Shown: positions 1-8,141 of the stretch, piece after piece
How the letters are laid out: each line of letters opens with the position of its first letter
Position numbering within the stretch: position 1 is the stretch's first letter
Source of the DNA: Pseudomonadota bacterium
Lineage (GTDB): Bacteria > Pseudomonadota > Gammaproteobacteria > Steroidobacterales > Steroidobacteraceae
DNA length: 54,395 bases
NCBI GenBank assembly: GCA_025356075.1
Contig: JANXUT010000066.1
Coordinates: 1 to 54,395 of the forward strand
Reading direction: 5' to 3'
Translations under genes and position numbers: made by a program
Notes under the pieces: model-generated
Database searches by the model: none
What the model saw: the letters and a program-made list of their open reading frames with translations, nothing else
Told to the model about the DNA's origin: nothing

Positions 1-61
1 CGGCGGCCGCGGTCAGCGAGCACAGCACCATCGTCGCGGCAAACACTCGTGGGTATCTCAT
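1..61 (-). CDS. N-terminus of an exported protein, cut by the left edge
   Basis: Only the first 20 codons are present, reading leftward from an ATG at 61. They encode MRYPRVFAATMVLCSLTAAA: a basic start followed by a hydrophobic core, which is typical of a Sec signal peptide. The product cannot be identified. It lies 103 bases downstream of the Rid gene on the same strand, so it could be the last member of the anthranilate operon or a separate unit. Confidence 0.5.
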   Translation of the reverse strand, partial: MRYPRVFAATMVLCSLTAAA

Positions 62-164
62 CGGCGGTCCTCCGGTAGAGAAGCTGGCGCTCGCGTCGTG
101 CCGCGCTGCACGGGGCCACGGCTGGCGAGCAGCCCATCCTAAGCGATGGATCCCGCCGATGCGA

Positions 165-569
165 CTAAGCCGGGTGCGGGATCACGGCGGTTGCCTCGAT
201 CTCGACGCGGGCGCGCGCCTCGACGAGCGCAACGACCTGCACGACCGCCATCGTCGGGAAGTTCTTGCCGATGACCTCGCGGTAGGCGGCGCCCACGTCG
301 CCGATCTCGGCGAGGTACTCCACGCGGCTCGTCACGTACCAGGTGAGCCGAACGAGGTGCTCGGGTCGGCCGCCCGCCTCGGCCAGGATCGCGACGATGT
401 TGGTGAGTGCCTGCCGGACCTGGTCGGCGAACCGGTCGGACGTGAACTCGCACTGCCCGTTCCAGCCGATTTGGCCCGAGATGTAGACCTGCCGGCCGTC
501 GGCGGCGATGCCATTGGAGTAGCCGCGCGGACGCGTCCAACCGGCGGGCTGAAGGATGTCGTGGTTCAT
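165..569 (-). CDS. Rid-family (YjgF/YER057c/UK114) protein lacking the catalytic arginine
   Basis: 134 residues, the usual length of the Rid superfamily, starting at an ATG 19 bases after the acyl-CoA dehydrogenase stop. Family signatures are YISGQIGWNG near the N-terminus, a central DQVRQALTNIVAILAEAG and a C-terminal RVEIEATAVI strand. Archetypal RidA enzymes hydrolyse reactive enamines and imines using an arginine in a PxR motif. Here the equivalent stretch reads FPTMAVVQV, with Met in that place, so this looks like one of the Rid subfamilies without the arginine. Its position as last clear gene of the anthraniloyl-CoA operon suggests it acts on a 2-amino-enone or imine intermediate, or tames a side product. 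That role is inferred, and imine deaminase activity should not be assumed. Confidence 0.85.
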   Translation of the reverse strand: MNHDILQPAGWTRPRGYSNGIAADGRQVYISGQIGWNGQCEFTSDRFADQVRQALTNIVAILAEAGGRPEHLVRLTWYVTSRVEYLAEIGDVGAAYREVIGKNFPTMAVVQVVALVEARARVEIEATAVIPHPA

Positions 570-588
570 GGGGTTCCGGTCGGCGCGG

Positions 589-1776
589 TCACTTGAGGAG
601 TTCCCGCGCGATGATGAGTTTCTGGACCTCGGTGGCCCCTTCGTAGATCCGAAGTGCGCGGATCTCGCGGTACAGGCGCTCCAGGACCTCGCCCTGCACG
701 ACGCCGCGACCGCCGAACATCTGCAGCGCCCGGTCGATGACCTGTTGCGCGCTCTCGGTGGCCGCGAGCTTCGCCATTGCTGCCGCCTGGGTCGCGGGTG
801 TCCCGCCATCGCGCAGCCACGCCGCCCGGTAGGTGAGGAGGCGCGCCGCATCGAGACCGGTCGCCATGTCGGCGAGCGCGGCCTGGGTCAGCTGGAAGTC
901 CGCGAGGCGCTTGCCGAACATGGGCCGCTCCTTCACGTGCGTGATCGCCTCCTCGAGCGCGCGACGACCAAACCCGAGGGCAGCGGCGGCGACCGAAGGC
1001 CGAAAGATATCGAGCGTGCGCATCGCGAGCTTGAAGCCCTCGCCTTCGACGCCGATCAGCCGCGACGCCGGGATCCGGCAGGAGTCGAAGCGCAGCTCGG
1101 CAAGCGGGTGCGGCGCCATCACGTCGATGCGCGCGCCGATCCGAAAGCCCGGATCGCCGGGCTCGACCACGAAGGCGCTGATCCCCTGGGCGGAGGTGGT
1201 GCCGTCGGATCGGCGCTCGCCGGGGGCGGTGCGCGCGAATACGCAGTAAAAGTCCGCGATCCCGCCGTTCGAGATCCAGGTCTTGGTGCCGTCGAGGACG
1301 TAGCCGGCGCCCTCGCGGCGCGCGGACGCGGTCATCGCGGCGACGTCGGAGCCCGCCTCCGGTTCTGACAGCGCGAACGCGGCGATCGCCTCGCCCGCGG
1401 CGACCCGGGGCAGGTAGCGGCTGCGCAACGCCTCGCCCGCGCCGAGCGCGAGCGCGCCGCTCCCGAGCCCCTGCATCGCGAAGGCGAAGTCTGCGAGCCC
1501 ATCCCAGCGCGCGAGCGTCTCGCGCACGAGGCAGATCGCGCGCGCATCGAGCTCGGCGAGCGCGCCGCCGTCGGCGGCCCTGACGCAGTAGCGCGTGAGC
1601 CCGGCGCGGCCGAGGGCCGCGACGAGCTCGCGGCAGCGCGCATCGACACCCGCGCGGTCCATCGGGTGATGCCCACCCGCGAGCGCAAGCGCGGCCCAGG
1701 CCTCGACCTTGGTCGCGAGCTCGCGATGCGGCGCCTCGAAGAAGGGCCAGCTCAGGTGTTCGGGCAGGCCTTGCAT
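589..1776 (-). CDS. Acyl-CoA dehydrogenase
   Basis: 395 residues, full length for the family. The ATG at 1776 shares its A with the TGA of the upstream crotonase gene (TGATG), which implies coupled translation. Family features are the FAD and substrate stretch [19 protein letters not shown], the following TKTWISNGG, and the C-terminal [18 protein letters not shown]. Glu379 of that last motif aligns with the catalytic base of short- and medium-chain dehydrogenases. The operon degrades anthraniloyl-CoA, so the likely substrate is an alicyclic or ring-opened acyl-CoA made after the monooxygenase/reductase step. It would pass electrons to ETF, whose genes are not in the window. Family certain; substrate inferred. 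Confidence 0.93.
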   Translation of the reverse strand: MQGLPEHLSWPFFEAPHRELATKVEAWAALALAGGHHPMDRAGVDARCRELVAALGRAGLTRYCVRAADGGALAELDARAICLVRETLARWDGLADFAFAMQGLGSGALALGAGEALRSRYLPRVAAGEAIAAFALSEPEAGSDVAAMTASARREGAGYVLDGTKTWISNGGIADFYCVFARTAPGERRSDGTTSAQGISAFVVEPGDPGFRIGARIDVMAPHPLAELRFDSCRIPASRLIGVEGEGFKLAMRTLDIFRPSVAAAALGFGRRALEEAITHVKERPMFGKRLADFQLTQAALADMATGLDAARLLTYRAAWLRDGGTPATQAAAMAKLAATESAQQVIDRALQMFGGRGVVQGEVLERLYREIRALRIYEGATEVQKLIIARELLK

Positions 1777-2606
1777 CAGTTGCCCTCGAACGTCGGGGAG
1801 CGCTTCGCGGCGAAGGCTTCGTAGGCGCGGCGAAAGTCCGCTGTCTGCATGCACAGCGCCTGCGCCTGGGCCTCGGCCTCGAGCGCCTGCTCGATGCTGA
1901 GGTTCCATTCCTGGTGGAGCATCGTCTTGGTCATCGCGTGGGCATAGGTCGGGCCGCTTGCGATGTCGGTCGCGAGCTGCAGTGCCCGCGCCGGCAGCTC
2001 ACCGGCCGCGACGACCGAGTTGAAGAATCCCCAGCGCTCGCCCTCCTCCGCACCGAGTGCGCGGCCGGTGTAGAGGAGCTCGGCGGCGCGCCCCTGGCCG
2101 ATGAGGCGCGGCAGCAGCGTGCAGGCGCCCATGTCGCAGCCGGCGAGGCCGACGCGCGTGAACAGGAACGACGCCTTCGCGCTCGGCGCCGCGAGCCGAA
2201 AGTCGGAGGCGAGCGCGAGGATCGCGCCCGCGCCCGCGCAGACACCCTCGATCGCGGCGACGATGGGCTGCGGGCAGGCGCGCATCGCGGCGACCAGGTC
2301 GCCCGTCATCCGGGTGAAGCGCAGGAGCCCCGTCACGTCCATGCGCGTCAGGGGCCCTATGATCTCGTGCACGTCGCCGCCAGAGCAGAAGTTGCCGCCC
2401 GCCCCGCTGATCAGGATCGCGCGGACATCCTCCGCCTGGACGAGCGCGCGAAATAGATCGCGAAGCTCTGCATAGGAGTCGAACGTCAACGGATTCTTGC
2501 GCTCCGGGCGATTGAGCGTGATGTGCCCGACGCGATCCTCGACGCGCCACCTGAAGTGACGGGCGGCGTAGCCGGACAGTGCCGTGGGAGCGGATTCGGG
2601 GGTCAT
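1776..2606 (-). CDS. Crotonase-family protein (enoyl-CoA hydratase/isomerase fold) lacking the usual Glu pair
   Basis: 276 residues. The start ATG at 2606 overlaps the MarR stop by four bases (ATGA). The crotonase fold is clear: [16 protein letters not shown] (about 26-40), the oxyanion-hole loop [13 protein letters not shown] (about 70-82), [17 protein letters not shown] (120-136) and [16 protein letters not shown] (153-168). By my alignment the two catalytic glutamates of classical hydratase (rat Glu144 and Glu164) fall on Ile129 and Arg151. Asp158 lies where dienoyl-CoA isomerase has a catalytic Asp. It may therefore not be a simple hydratase. An isomerase or a ring-opening C-C hydrolase is possible, since no thiolase or ring hydrolase is encoded nearby. 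That function is inference. Confidence 0.88.
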   Translation of the reverse strand: MTPESAPTALSGYAARHFRWRVEDRVGHITLNRPERKNPLTFDSYAELRDLFRALVQAEDVRAILISGAGGNFCSGGDVHEIIGPLTRMDVTGLLRFTRMTGDLVAAMRACPQPIVAAIEGVCAGAGAILALASDFRLAAPSAKASFLFTRVGLAGCDMGACTLLPRLIGQGRAAELLYTGRALGAEEGERWGFFNSVVAAGELPARALQLATDIASGPTYAHAMTKTMLHQEWNLSIEQALEAEAQAQALCMQTADFRRAYEAFAAKRSPTFEGN

Positions 2607-3115
2607 TCGGTCTCCTTGTGCGTGGCCCGGACGTGCTGCCGGACGCGGGCCAACAGGTCGGCGAGGCGGCCGAGCTCGCCGCGGTCGAGCGTTCCGAACG
2701 CCTCGATGATCCAGCGTTCGTGAGTCTCCGCCATGGCGCGGAATGCCTTGCGGCCGGCCGCCGTGAGGCAAACCCGGAGCGCGCGGCGGTCGTCGGGATC
2801 GGCGCTTCGCACGACGAGCCCCTCGCGCTCGAGGAGGTCGGTGATGCCGGTGACGTTGCCGCCGGTCACCATCATGCGCCGCGACAGGTCCCCCATCTTG
2901 AGCCCGGCCGGCACGCGCTCGAGCTGTGCCATCAGGTCGAAGCGCGGCAAGGTCGTCGCGAAGCGCTCCTGCAGCAGCGAGCGGACGTGGGTCTCGATCA
3001 GCGTTGTCGTCGCGAGCATCCTGAGCCACACGCGCAGCGCATCGTGATGGTCGGTGTTCGCGCGGGTCTCGGCGTCCGGTGCGGCGCTCGCGCTACGGAT
3101 GGCAGCCCTGGCCAT
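2603..3115 (-). CDS. MarR-family transcriptional regulator
   Basis: 170 residues. The start ATG at 3115 shares one base with the SDR stop (TGATG), and the 3' end overlaps the crotonase start by four bases. The winged-helix core is visible: [33 protein letters not shown] (about 80-112, quoted here in outline) with the wing [20 protein letters not shown]. MarR proteins commonly repress aromatic-degradation genes and are released by a pathway CoA thioester. Its place inside the catabolic operon fits autoregulation. The palindrome CTAAATAGTTTAG in the spacer of the operon's promoter (6211-6223) is a good candidate site. Binding and ligand are inferred. Confidence 0.93.
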   Translation of the reverse strand: MARAAIRSASAAPDAETRANTDHHDALRVWLRMLATTTLIETHVRSLLQERFATTLPRFDLMAQLERVPAGLKMGDLSRRMMVTGGNVTGITDLLEREGLVVRSADPDDRRALRVCLTAAGRKAFRAMAETHERWIIEAFGTLDRGELGRLADLLARVRQHVRATHKETE

Positions 3116-3885
3116 CAGGTGACTTCCCCGCCCGCGATGGCGATGCTCTGGCCGTTGATCGCCTCGGCCCCGGGAAGACACAGCCAGAGTACGGCGTTCG
3201 CGACCTCGGCCGGCTGCACGAGTCGCCGCTGCGGGTTGTGCGCAACGAGCGCCGCGACCGCTTCGGTGTCGTTTCGGCCTGTCTTTTGCTTGATGTTGGC
3301 GAGCGCGTCCCGGATGAGATCGGTCTCGGTGAAGCCGGGGCAGACGGCGTTGACGGTGATGTTGCGCGTCGCGAACTCGAGCGCGAGCGCGCGGGTGAGG
3401 CCGACGACGCCGTGCTTGGCCGCACAGTAGGCGGCGCAGTAGGCGAAGCCGACGAGGCCCGCGGTGCTTGCGACATTGACGATTCGCCCGTAGCCGCGCG
3501 CGACCATGGCGGGCGCCGCTTCCTGGACACAGTGGTAGGCGCCGGTGAGGTTGACCGCGAGCATGCGCTGCCAGAGCTCGGCGTCGGTCTTCGCAAGCGG
3601 GGCGCTTGCCGCCTGGCCCGCGTTGTTGATGAGGATGTCGACGTCGCCCACGGCGGCTCGCGCCGCGGCGAAGGCGCTTGCGACCTCGGCACGGTCGGCC
3701 ACGTCGGCGACTACTACTTGGATATCGCCCGCGAGCTCCCGCGCCCGCGACTCGAGTCGGGAGCGGTCGCGACCTAGGAGCGTGAGCCGGCAGCCCTCCC
3801 CGGCGAGTGCAGCGGCGATGGCGGCGCCGATGCCGCGGCCGCCACCCGTGACGAGCGCATGCTTGCCGTTCAGTGCGTTTCCCAT
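3115..3885 (-). CDS. Short-chain dehydrogenase/reductase (SDR), probable 3-hydroxyacyl-CoA dehydrogenase
   Basis: 256 residues, normal for a classical SDR, starting at the ATG nine bases after the monooxygenase/reductase gene. It shows the nucleotide-binding VTGGGRGIGAAIA near the N-terminus, LINNAG, the catalytic Ser region NVASTAGLVG and the YCAAK active-site motif. FabG/HCDH-like members oxidise hydroxyacyl-CoA with NAD(P)+. Next to the dehydrogenase and crotonase this one probably handles the hydroxy intermediate in breakdown of dearomatised anthraniloyl-CoA. The family is secure; the substrate comes from context only. Confidence 0.93.
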   Translation of the reverse strand: MGNALNGKHALVTGGGRGIGAAIAAALAGEGCRLTLLGRDRSRLESRARELAGDIQVVVADVADRAEVASAFAAARAAVGDVDILINNAGQAASAPLAKTDAELWQRMLAVNLTGAYHCVQEAAPAMVARGYGRIVNVASTAGLVGFAYCAAYCAAKHGVVGLTRALALEFATRNITVNAVCPGFTETDLIRDALANIKQKTGRNDTEAVAALVAHNPQRRLVQPAEVANAVLWLCLPGAEAINGQSIAIAGGEVT

Positions 3886-3894
3886 GTTCCCGCC

Positions 3895-6177
3895 TCAGAC
3901 CGGTCCAATCGCCGCGGCCGCCCGCTCGAGGTTTCGCTCGAGCTGTGCCTTACCCGACAGGTACGGGTCTGGCCACCATTGTTCCCGGTAACCCTGCGAG
4001 GCCGCGGCGTGCAGCGTCCAGGCGGCCTCGGCGAGGTGCGGGCGTGCGATTGCGCAGAGATCCGCCCGCCCCGAGGCTATGATCGAGTTCACGTGGTCCG
4101 CCTCGTAGATGTTGCCGACCGCGATCGTCGCAATGCCGACGGTGTTGCGCAGCAGGTCGGAGAACGGTGTCTGGTACATCCGCCCGTAGACCGGCTTCTG
4201 CCAGGCAACGGTCTGCCCGCTCGAGACATCGAGTGCATCGACGCCGGCTTCCTTGAAGGCTGTCGCGATTGCGAGCAGGTCGGCCTCGCTGAGGCCCTCC
4301 TCCGCCCAGTCGCTCGCGGAGAGCCGCACCGACATCGGTCGCGCCGCGGGCCAGGCAGCCCGTGCCGCGCGCAGCACCTCGAGCGGATAGCGCAGCCGAT
4401 TCTCGACGGTGCCCCCGTACTCATCGGTACGATGGTTCGTGAGCGGCGACAGGAAGCTCGCGAGCAGGTAGCCGTGCGCCATGTGGAGCTCGAGCATGTC
4501 AAAGCCCGCCTCGACGCCGAACCCGGCCGCCTGAACGTACTCCTCGAGCACCCGGTCCATGTCGGCGCGCGTCATCGCGCGCGGCGCGGTGCTGACGCTC
4601 TCGAGGTACGGAATCGGCGAGGGCGCCAGCGTCGCCCAGTTGCCCGACGGCAGCGGACGGTCGGCGTCCTGCCAGCCGAGCTGCGTGGAACCCTTGCGCC
4701 CAGAGTGGCCGAGCTGCAGGCAGATCGCCGCGCGCGAGTTTTCGTGCACGAACTCGACGATGCGCCGCCACGCGTCGCGTTGTGCCGCATTCCAAAGACC
4801 CGTGCAGCCGGGCGTGATCCGCCCCTCGGGCGATACGCACGTCATCTCCGTGACGAGAAGTCCCGCGCCGCCGGTCGCGCGCGCACCGTAATGCACCAGG
4901 TGCCAGTCCGAGGGGATGCCGTCGCGGGCCATGTACTGGGCCATCGGCGAGACGACGACCCGGTTGGTAAGTGCAAGCCCGCGCAGCCTGAAGGGCAGGA
5001 ACATCGGTGGCGGCGCCTTTTGTGAACCCGCACTCCCGGCGAGGCGTGCCTCCACCGAGTCGACGAACTTCCCGTCGCGCAGCCTGAGATTCGCGTGACC
5101 GATGCGCTGGCTGCCGGTCAGAAGGCTGTAGGCGAACTGCCACGGCTCGAAGCGCGTGTAGCGCGCGACGTTCTCGAACCACTCCATCCGGTTGCGCGCG
5201 GCGCTCTGCAGCTTCAGGGCCTCGATCGTCCGCTCGGCCTGGTAGGTCTCGAGCCCCGCCTCGACGTCGCCGGCGAGCGCCACGTGGTGCACGAGCGCGA
5301 CCGCGTCCTCCATCGCAAGCTTGGTGCCGGAGCCGATGCCGAAATGCGCCGTGTGCGCGGCATCGCCGATCAGCACGACGTTGCCGTGGTGCCAGCGCCG
5401 GCACAGCACGCGGTTGAAATTGAGCCACGCGGAGCCTCTCAAGTGCTTCGCGTTCGACAGCAGCCGGTGCCCCCCTAAGTAGCGTGCGAACAGCCGCTCG
5501 CAGAACTCGATCGATTCGGGCGTCGTGTAGCTCTCGAGGCCGTGGGCACGCCAGGTCTCCTCGCGCGTCTCGACGATCAACGTCGAGAGTCGGTCGCTGA
5601 ACTGGTAGGCGTGGATTTGGAAGCAGCCGTGCTCGGTCTTCTCGAAGGCAAATGTGAAGGCCGGAAACTGCTGCTCGGTGCCTAGCCAGATGAACCGGCA
5701 CTTGCGTACGTCGATATCGGGCTGGAAGACCTCGGCGTGTCGGGCGCGGGTGCGGCTGTTGACGCCATCCGCCGCGACTACGAGGTCGGCGTCGGCGAAG
5801 CGCCCGGCGTCATCTACCTCGTGCTCGAAGTGCTGCTCGACGCCGAGTCCCGCGGCGCGCTCCTGGAAGATGTTGAGGAGCCGCTTGCGCTCGATGCCGC
5901 AGAATCCGTGGCCGCCGCTGACGATCACCTCGCCCTTGAAGTGGACGGCGATGTCGTCCCAGTGATGGAAGCTCGCGGTTATCGCATCGTGCGTCGGGCG
6001 GTCGATGGCACGAAACCCCTCCATCGTCTGGTCGGAGAACACGACACCCCAGCCGAAAGTGTCATCGGGGCGGTTGCGCTCGAAGACCTCCACGCGGGCC
6101 GCGGGCAGCGCCTTCTTGAAGAGGATCGCCGAATAGAGCCCCGCAGGCCCGCCACCGACGCAGACGATTCGCTTCAC
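3895..6177 (-). CDS. 2-aminobenzoyl-CoA (anthraniloyl-CoA) monooxygenase/reductase, fused flavoprotein
   Basis: 760 residues with two joined flavin domains, the size of the known bifunctional enzyme. Residues 1 to about 380 are a group A FAD monooxygenase: [13 protein letters not shown] dinucleotide fold, [21 protein letters not shown] and [19 protein letters not shown]. From about 390 follows an old-yellow-enzyme domain with [38 protein letters not shown] and [11 protein letters not shown]. In Azoarcus this fusion hydroxylates and then reduces anthraniloyl-CoA, giving 2-amino-5-oxocyclohex-1-enecarboxyl-CoA without ring-cleaving oxygenases. The GTG start at 6177 has GGAGG six bases upstream. 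The related salicylyl-CoA 5-hydroxylase fusion is the alternative, but kynA, kynU and an anthranilate-type ligase next door favour anthranilate. First gene of the minus-strand operon. Confidence 0.93.
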   Translation of the reverse strand: MKRIVCVGGGPAGLYSAILFKKALPAARVEVFERNRPDDTFGWGVVFSDQTMEGFRAIDRPTHDAITASFHHWDDIAVHFKGEVIVSGGHGFCGIERKRLLNIFQERAAGLGVEQHFEHEVDDAGRFADADLVVAADGVNSRTRARHAEVFQPDIDVRKCRFIWLGTEQQFPAFTFAFEKTEHGCFQIHAYQFSDRLSTLIVETREETWRAHGLESYTTPESIEFCERLFARYLGGHRLLSNAKHLRGSAWLNFNRVLCRRWHHGNVVLIGDAAHTAHFGIGSGTKLAMEDAVALVHHVALAGDVEAGLETYQAERTIEALKLQSAARNRMEWFENVARYTRFEPWQFAYSLLTGSQRIGHANLRLRDGKFVDSVEARLAGSAGSQKAPPPMFLPFRLRGLALTNRVVVSPMAQYMARDGIPSDWHLVHYGARATGGAGLLVTEMTCVSPEGRITPGCTGLWNAAQRDAWRRIVEFVHENSRAAICLQLGHSGRKGSTQLGWQDADRPLPSGNWATLAPSPIPYLESVSTAPRAMTRADMDRVLEEYVQAAGFGVEAGFDMLELHMAHGYLLASFLSPLTNHRTDEYGGTVENRLRYPLEVLRAARAAWPAARPMSVRLSASDWAEEGLSEADLLAIATAFKEAGVDALDVSSGQTVAWQKPVYGRMYQTPFSDLLRNTVGIATIAVGNIYEADHVNSIIASGRADLCAIARPHLAEAAWTLHAAASQGYREQWWPDPYLSGKAQLERNLERAAAAIGPV

Positions 6178-6201
6178 CGCAGGCCTCCCGCTCGTCGATA
6201 T

Positions 6202-6230
6202 ATTACGGGCCTAAATAGTTTAGATGTCAA
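6202..6230 (-). promoter_or_regulatory. Predicted sigma-70 promoter of the anthraniloyl-CoA operon
   Basis: On the minus strand a perfect -35 TTGACA lies at 6230-6225. After a 17-base spacer comes CGTAAT at 6207-6202 as -10 (four of six consensus bases). TAATAT at 6205-6200 is an alternative with longer spacing. The start codon at 6177 is 24 bases further on. The AT-rich run is striking in this GC-rich DNA. Not experimentally supported. Confidence 0.6.
6211..6223. promoter_or_regulatory. Candidate operator palindrome inside the promoter spacer
   Basis: CTAAATAGTTTAG is a perfect inverted repeat (arms CTAAA and TTTAG, 3-base centre). It lies wholly between the -35 and -10 of the promoter above, where a bound repressor would block RNA polymerase. 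The MarR protein encoded in the same operon is the most likely binder; the LysR protein is the alternative. Confidence 0.5.
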
Positions 6231-6264
6231 GTATATGACCGCAAGGCTCCGCTCGACGATCAGG

Positions 6265-7182
6265 TTACTGCGCCGCAGCATTCCGGCTCGGGCCGACGAC
6301 GTGCGCGAGCGCGTCCGCGACGAGTCGCGGCGCCGAGCCCCGCCCGGCGGCGGTTCGGATGATCGCGTGCCACGTCAGGAACTGCCCGCTCGCGGTCAGC
6401 GGGACGACGCTGAGTCCCCCGCCCGCGACGAAAGGTGCGGCACTCGTGCGCGTCGTGACCGTGACGCCGAGGCCTGCCCGCACGAGCGCGACGACGGCGG
6501 CCATGTGGCCGGCGCGAAGCACGCGAGCCGGCCGAAGTCCTGCCGGCTCGAACAGCCGCTCAAACTCACGGCCGTGCTCGGGCGTGACGGTGTCCGCGAC
6601 GTAGACCTCGGCCGCGACATCGCTCACCTCGAGATGGCGTCGCCCTGCCTTCGGGTGGGCGACCGGCAGGAGCGCGATCATTTCGTCCTGGAATAGCCGC
6701 ACGGAAGTGACCGAGCGGCTCTTGATGCGGGTCGGCATCACGGCAAGGTCGATGCGCCGGTCATTGAGCGCCGCGAGCGGGTTGAGCGATACGTCCATGA
6801 CGACCTCGACGTCGATCTCGGGCCGCGCCCGCTCGAGGTGCCTGAGGAGCGCCGGCAGCCAGTCGTAGCCGCAAAGTGCGGAGCCGCCGAGCCGCACGAC
6901 CTGCTGGCTGACGCCGTGGCTGCTCTGCGCCTCACGCTCGGCCGCCTCGAGCTCGGCGAGGCAGCGCTGCGCGGCGAGCAACATGCGCTTGCCGGCCTCC
7001 GTCAGACGAGCGCGGCGGCCGTCGCGCGCGACGAGCGGGAGCGCGAGCCGCCGCTCGGCCTCGCGCAGCCGATGCGTGAGGGCGGAGGGGGTGATGTTGA
7101 GGCGATCCGCGGCGTCGGCGAAGGAAGGAGTCGCGGCCATCGCTTCCAGCATCAGCAGGTGGCGCAGGTCGAGCGTCGGCAT
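6265..7182 (-). CDS. LysR-family transcriptional regulator
   Basis: 305 residues, typical LysR length. The N-terminal winged helix is clear: LDLRHLLMLEAMAATPSFAD, then LNITPSALTHRLREAERRLA and the wing RRARLTEAGKRML. An effector-binding domain follows (VRLGGSALCGYDWLPALL onward). It lies between the plus-strand kynA-kynU-ligase operon and the minus-strand anthraniloyl-CoA operon, transcribed divergently from kynA. It therefore likely activates one or both in response to kynurenine, anthranilate or a derivative. The gap to kynA is 96 bases and holds AT-rich palindromes. The ATG at 7182 is preceded by GAGG at somewhat long spacing. Confidence 0.93.
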   Translation of the reverse strand: MPTLDLRHLLMLEAMAATPSFADAADRLNITPSALTHRLREAERRLALPLVARDGRRARLTEAGKRMLLAAQRCLAELEAAEREAQSSHGVSQQVVRLGGSALCGYDWLPALLRHLERARPEIDVEVVMDVSLNPLAALNDRRIDLAVMPTRIKSRSVTSVRLFQDEMIALLPVAHPKAGRRHLEVSDVAAEVYVADTVTPEHGREFERLFEPAGLRPARVLRAGHMAAVVALVRAGLGVTVTTRTSAAPFVAGGGLSVVPLTASGQFLTWHAIIRTAAGRGSAPRLVADALAHVVGPSRNAAAQ

Positions 7183-7197
7183 CGACTTGAATTCCTC

Positions 7198-7236
7198 TCA
7201 ACAATTAATTGCAAAAGTTGAATATCACTTTAGCAT
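7198..7236 (+). promoter_or_regulatory. Candidate LysR site and kynA promoter in the divergent gap
   Basis: The LysR-kynA gap contains TCAAC at 7198-7202 and its inverted copy GTTGA at 7217-7221. Nested within is the perfect palindrome CAATTAATTG at 7202-7211. TTGCAA (7209-7214) followed after 16 bases by TAGCAT (7231-7236) could be the kynA -35 and -10. A GAGGA ribosome binding site lies at 7266-7270. The layout suits a LysR regulator, but the individual elements are weak. Confidence 0.4.
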
Positions 7237-7278
7237 GCTCCGGCAGTAGTCTGGTCCGATTGCCCGAGGAACTGAAAG

Positions 7279-8133
7279 ATGACCGGTGAAAATCGCCCCG
7301 CTTCCGGCAGCGTCGTCGACGTGAGCGACGAGCAGATTCACTGGAACCCGGGCCTCAGCTACGGCGGCTATCTATGCCTGGATTCGCTCCTGTCGCTGCA
7401 GCAGCCGCGCTCGGAGGCTCACGATGAGCTCCTGTTCATCACGATCCACCAGGCGTCCGAGCTCTGGATGAAGCTTGCGGGCTTCGAACTCGCGGCGGCC
7501 ATGCGCGATGTCAGCCGCGGGCAGCTTGGCTCTGCGCTCAAGATGCTGGCGCGCGTCGCCAAGATCCAGGCGCAGCTCACGCAGTCCTGGAGCGTGCTCG
7601 CGACGATGACGCCGTCCGACTACAGCGCCTTCCGCGATTCGCTCGGGGAGAGCTCGGGCTTCCAGTCCTACCAGTACCGCGTGCTTGAGTTCAGGCTTGG
7701 CAACAAGAACCCGACCACCGTGAAGGTGCACCGCAACAACCCTGCCGTGTACGAGATGCTGCTGAAGGTGCTGTCGGAGCCGAGCCTCTACGACCTCGTG
7801 ATACGCCTGATGCGCGACAGCGGCTTTGCGATCCCGGCGGAACACGTCGAGCGCGACTTCACGGTTCCGTACGTCCCGCACCCGGCGGTCGAAGCGGCGT
7901 GGCTCGAGGTCTACCGGAGCCCTGAGCGCTACTGGGACCTCTACGAGCTCGGCGAGAAGCTGGTCGATGTCGAGACCCAGTTCCAGGTCTGGCGCTTCAG
8001 CCACATGAAGACCGTGCAGCGGATCATCGGTTTCAAGCGCGGCACCGGCGGCACCTCAGGCGTCAGTTACCTGATGCGCGCGCTCGATCTGCAGTTCTTC
8101 CCGGAGCTGTGGACCGTGCGGACGTCCCTCTAG
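7279..8133 (+). CDS. kynA: Tryptophan 2,3-dioxygenase
   Basis: 284 residues, the bacterial TDO length. This heme enzyme opens the indole ring of L-tryptophan to N-formylkynurenine, the first step of the kynurenine route. Diagnostic stretches are LSYGGYLCLDSLLSLQQP, LLFITIHQASELWMK with His57, and WRFSHMKTVQRIIGFKRGTG, where His242 is the expected proximal heme ligand. GFQSYQYRVLEF and the C-terminal GTGGTSGVSYL are also conserved. The ATG has GAGGA eight bases upstream. It heads a three-gene operon with kynU and the anthranilate-CoA ligase, so it serves tryptophan catabolism through anthranilate. Confidence 0.97.
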   Translation: MTGENRPASGSVVDVSDEQIHWNPGLSYGGYLCLDSLLSLQQPRSEAHDELLFITIHQASELWMKLAGFELAAAMRDVSRGQLGSALKMLARVAKIQAQLTQSWSVLATMTPSDYSAFRDSLGESSGFQSYQYRVLEFRLGNKNPTTVKVHRNNPAVYEMLLKVLSEPSLYDLVIRLMRDSGFAIPAEHVERDFTVPYVPHPAVEAAWLEVYRSPERYWDLYELGEKLVDVETQFQVWRFSHMKTVQRIIGFKRGTGGTSGVSYLMRALDLQFFPELWTVRTSL

Positions 8134-8141
8134 GCAGCGCC

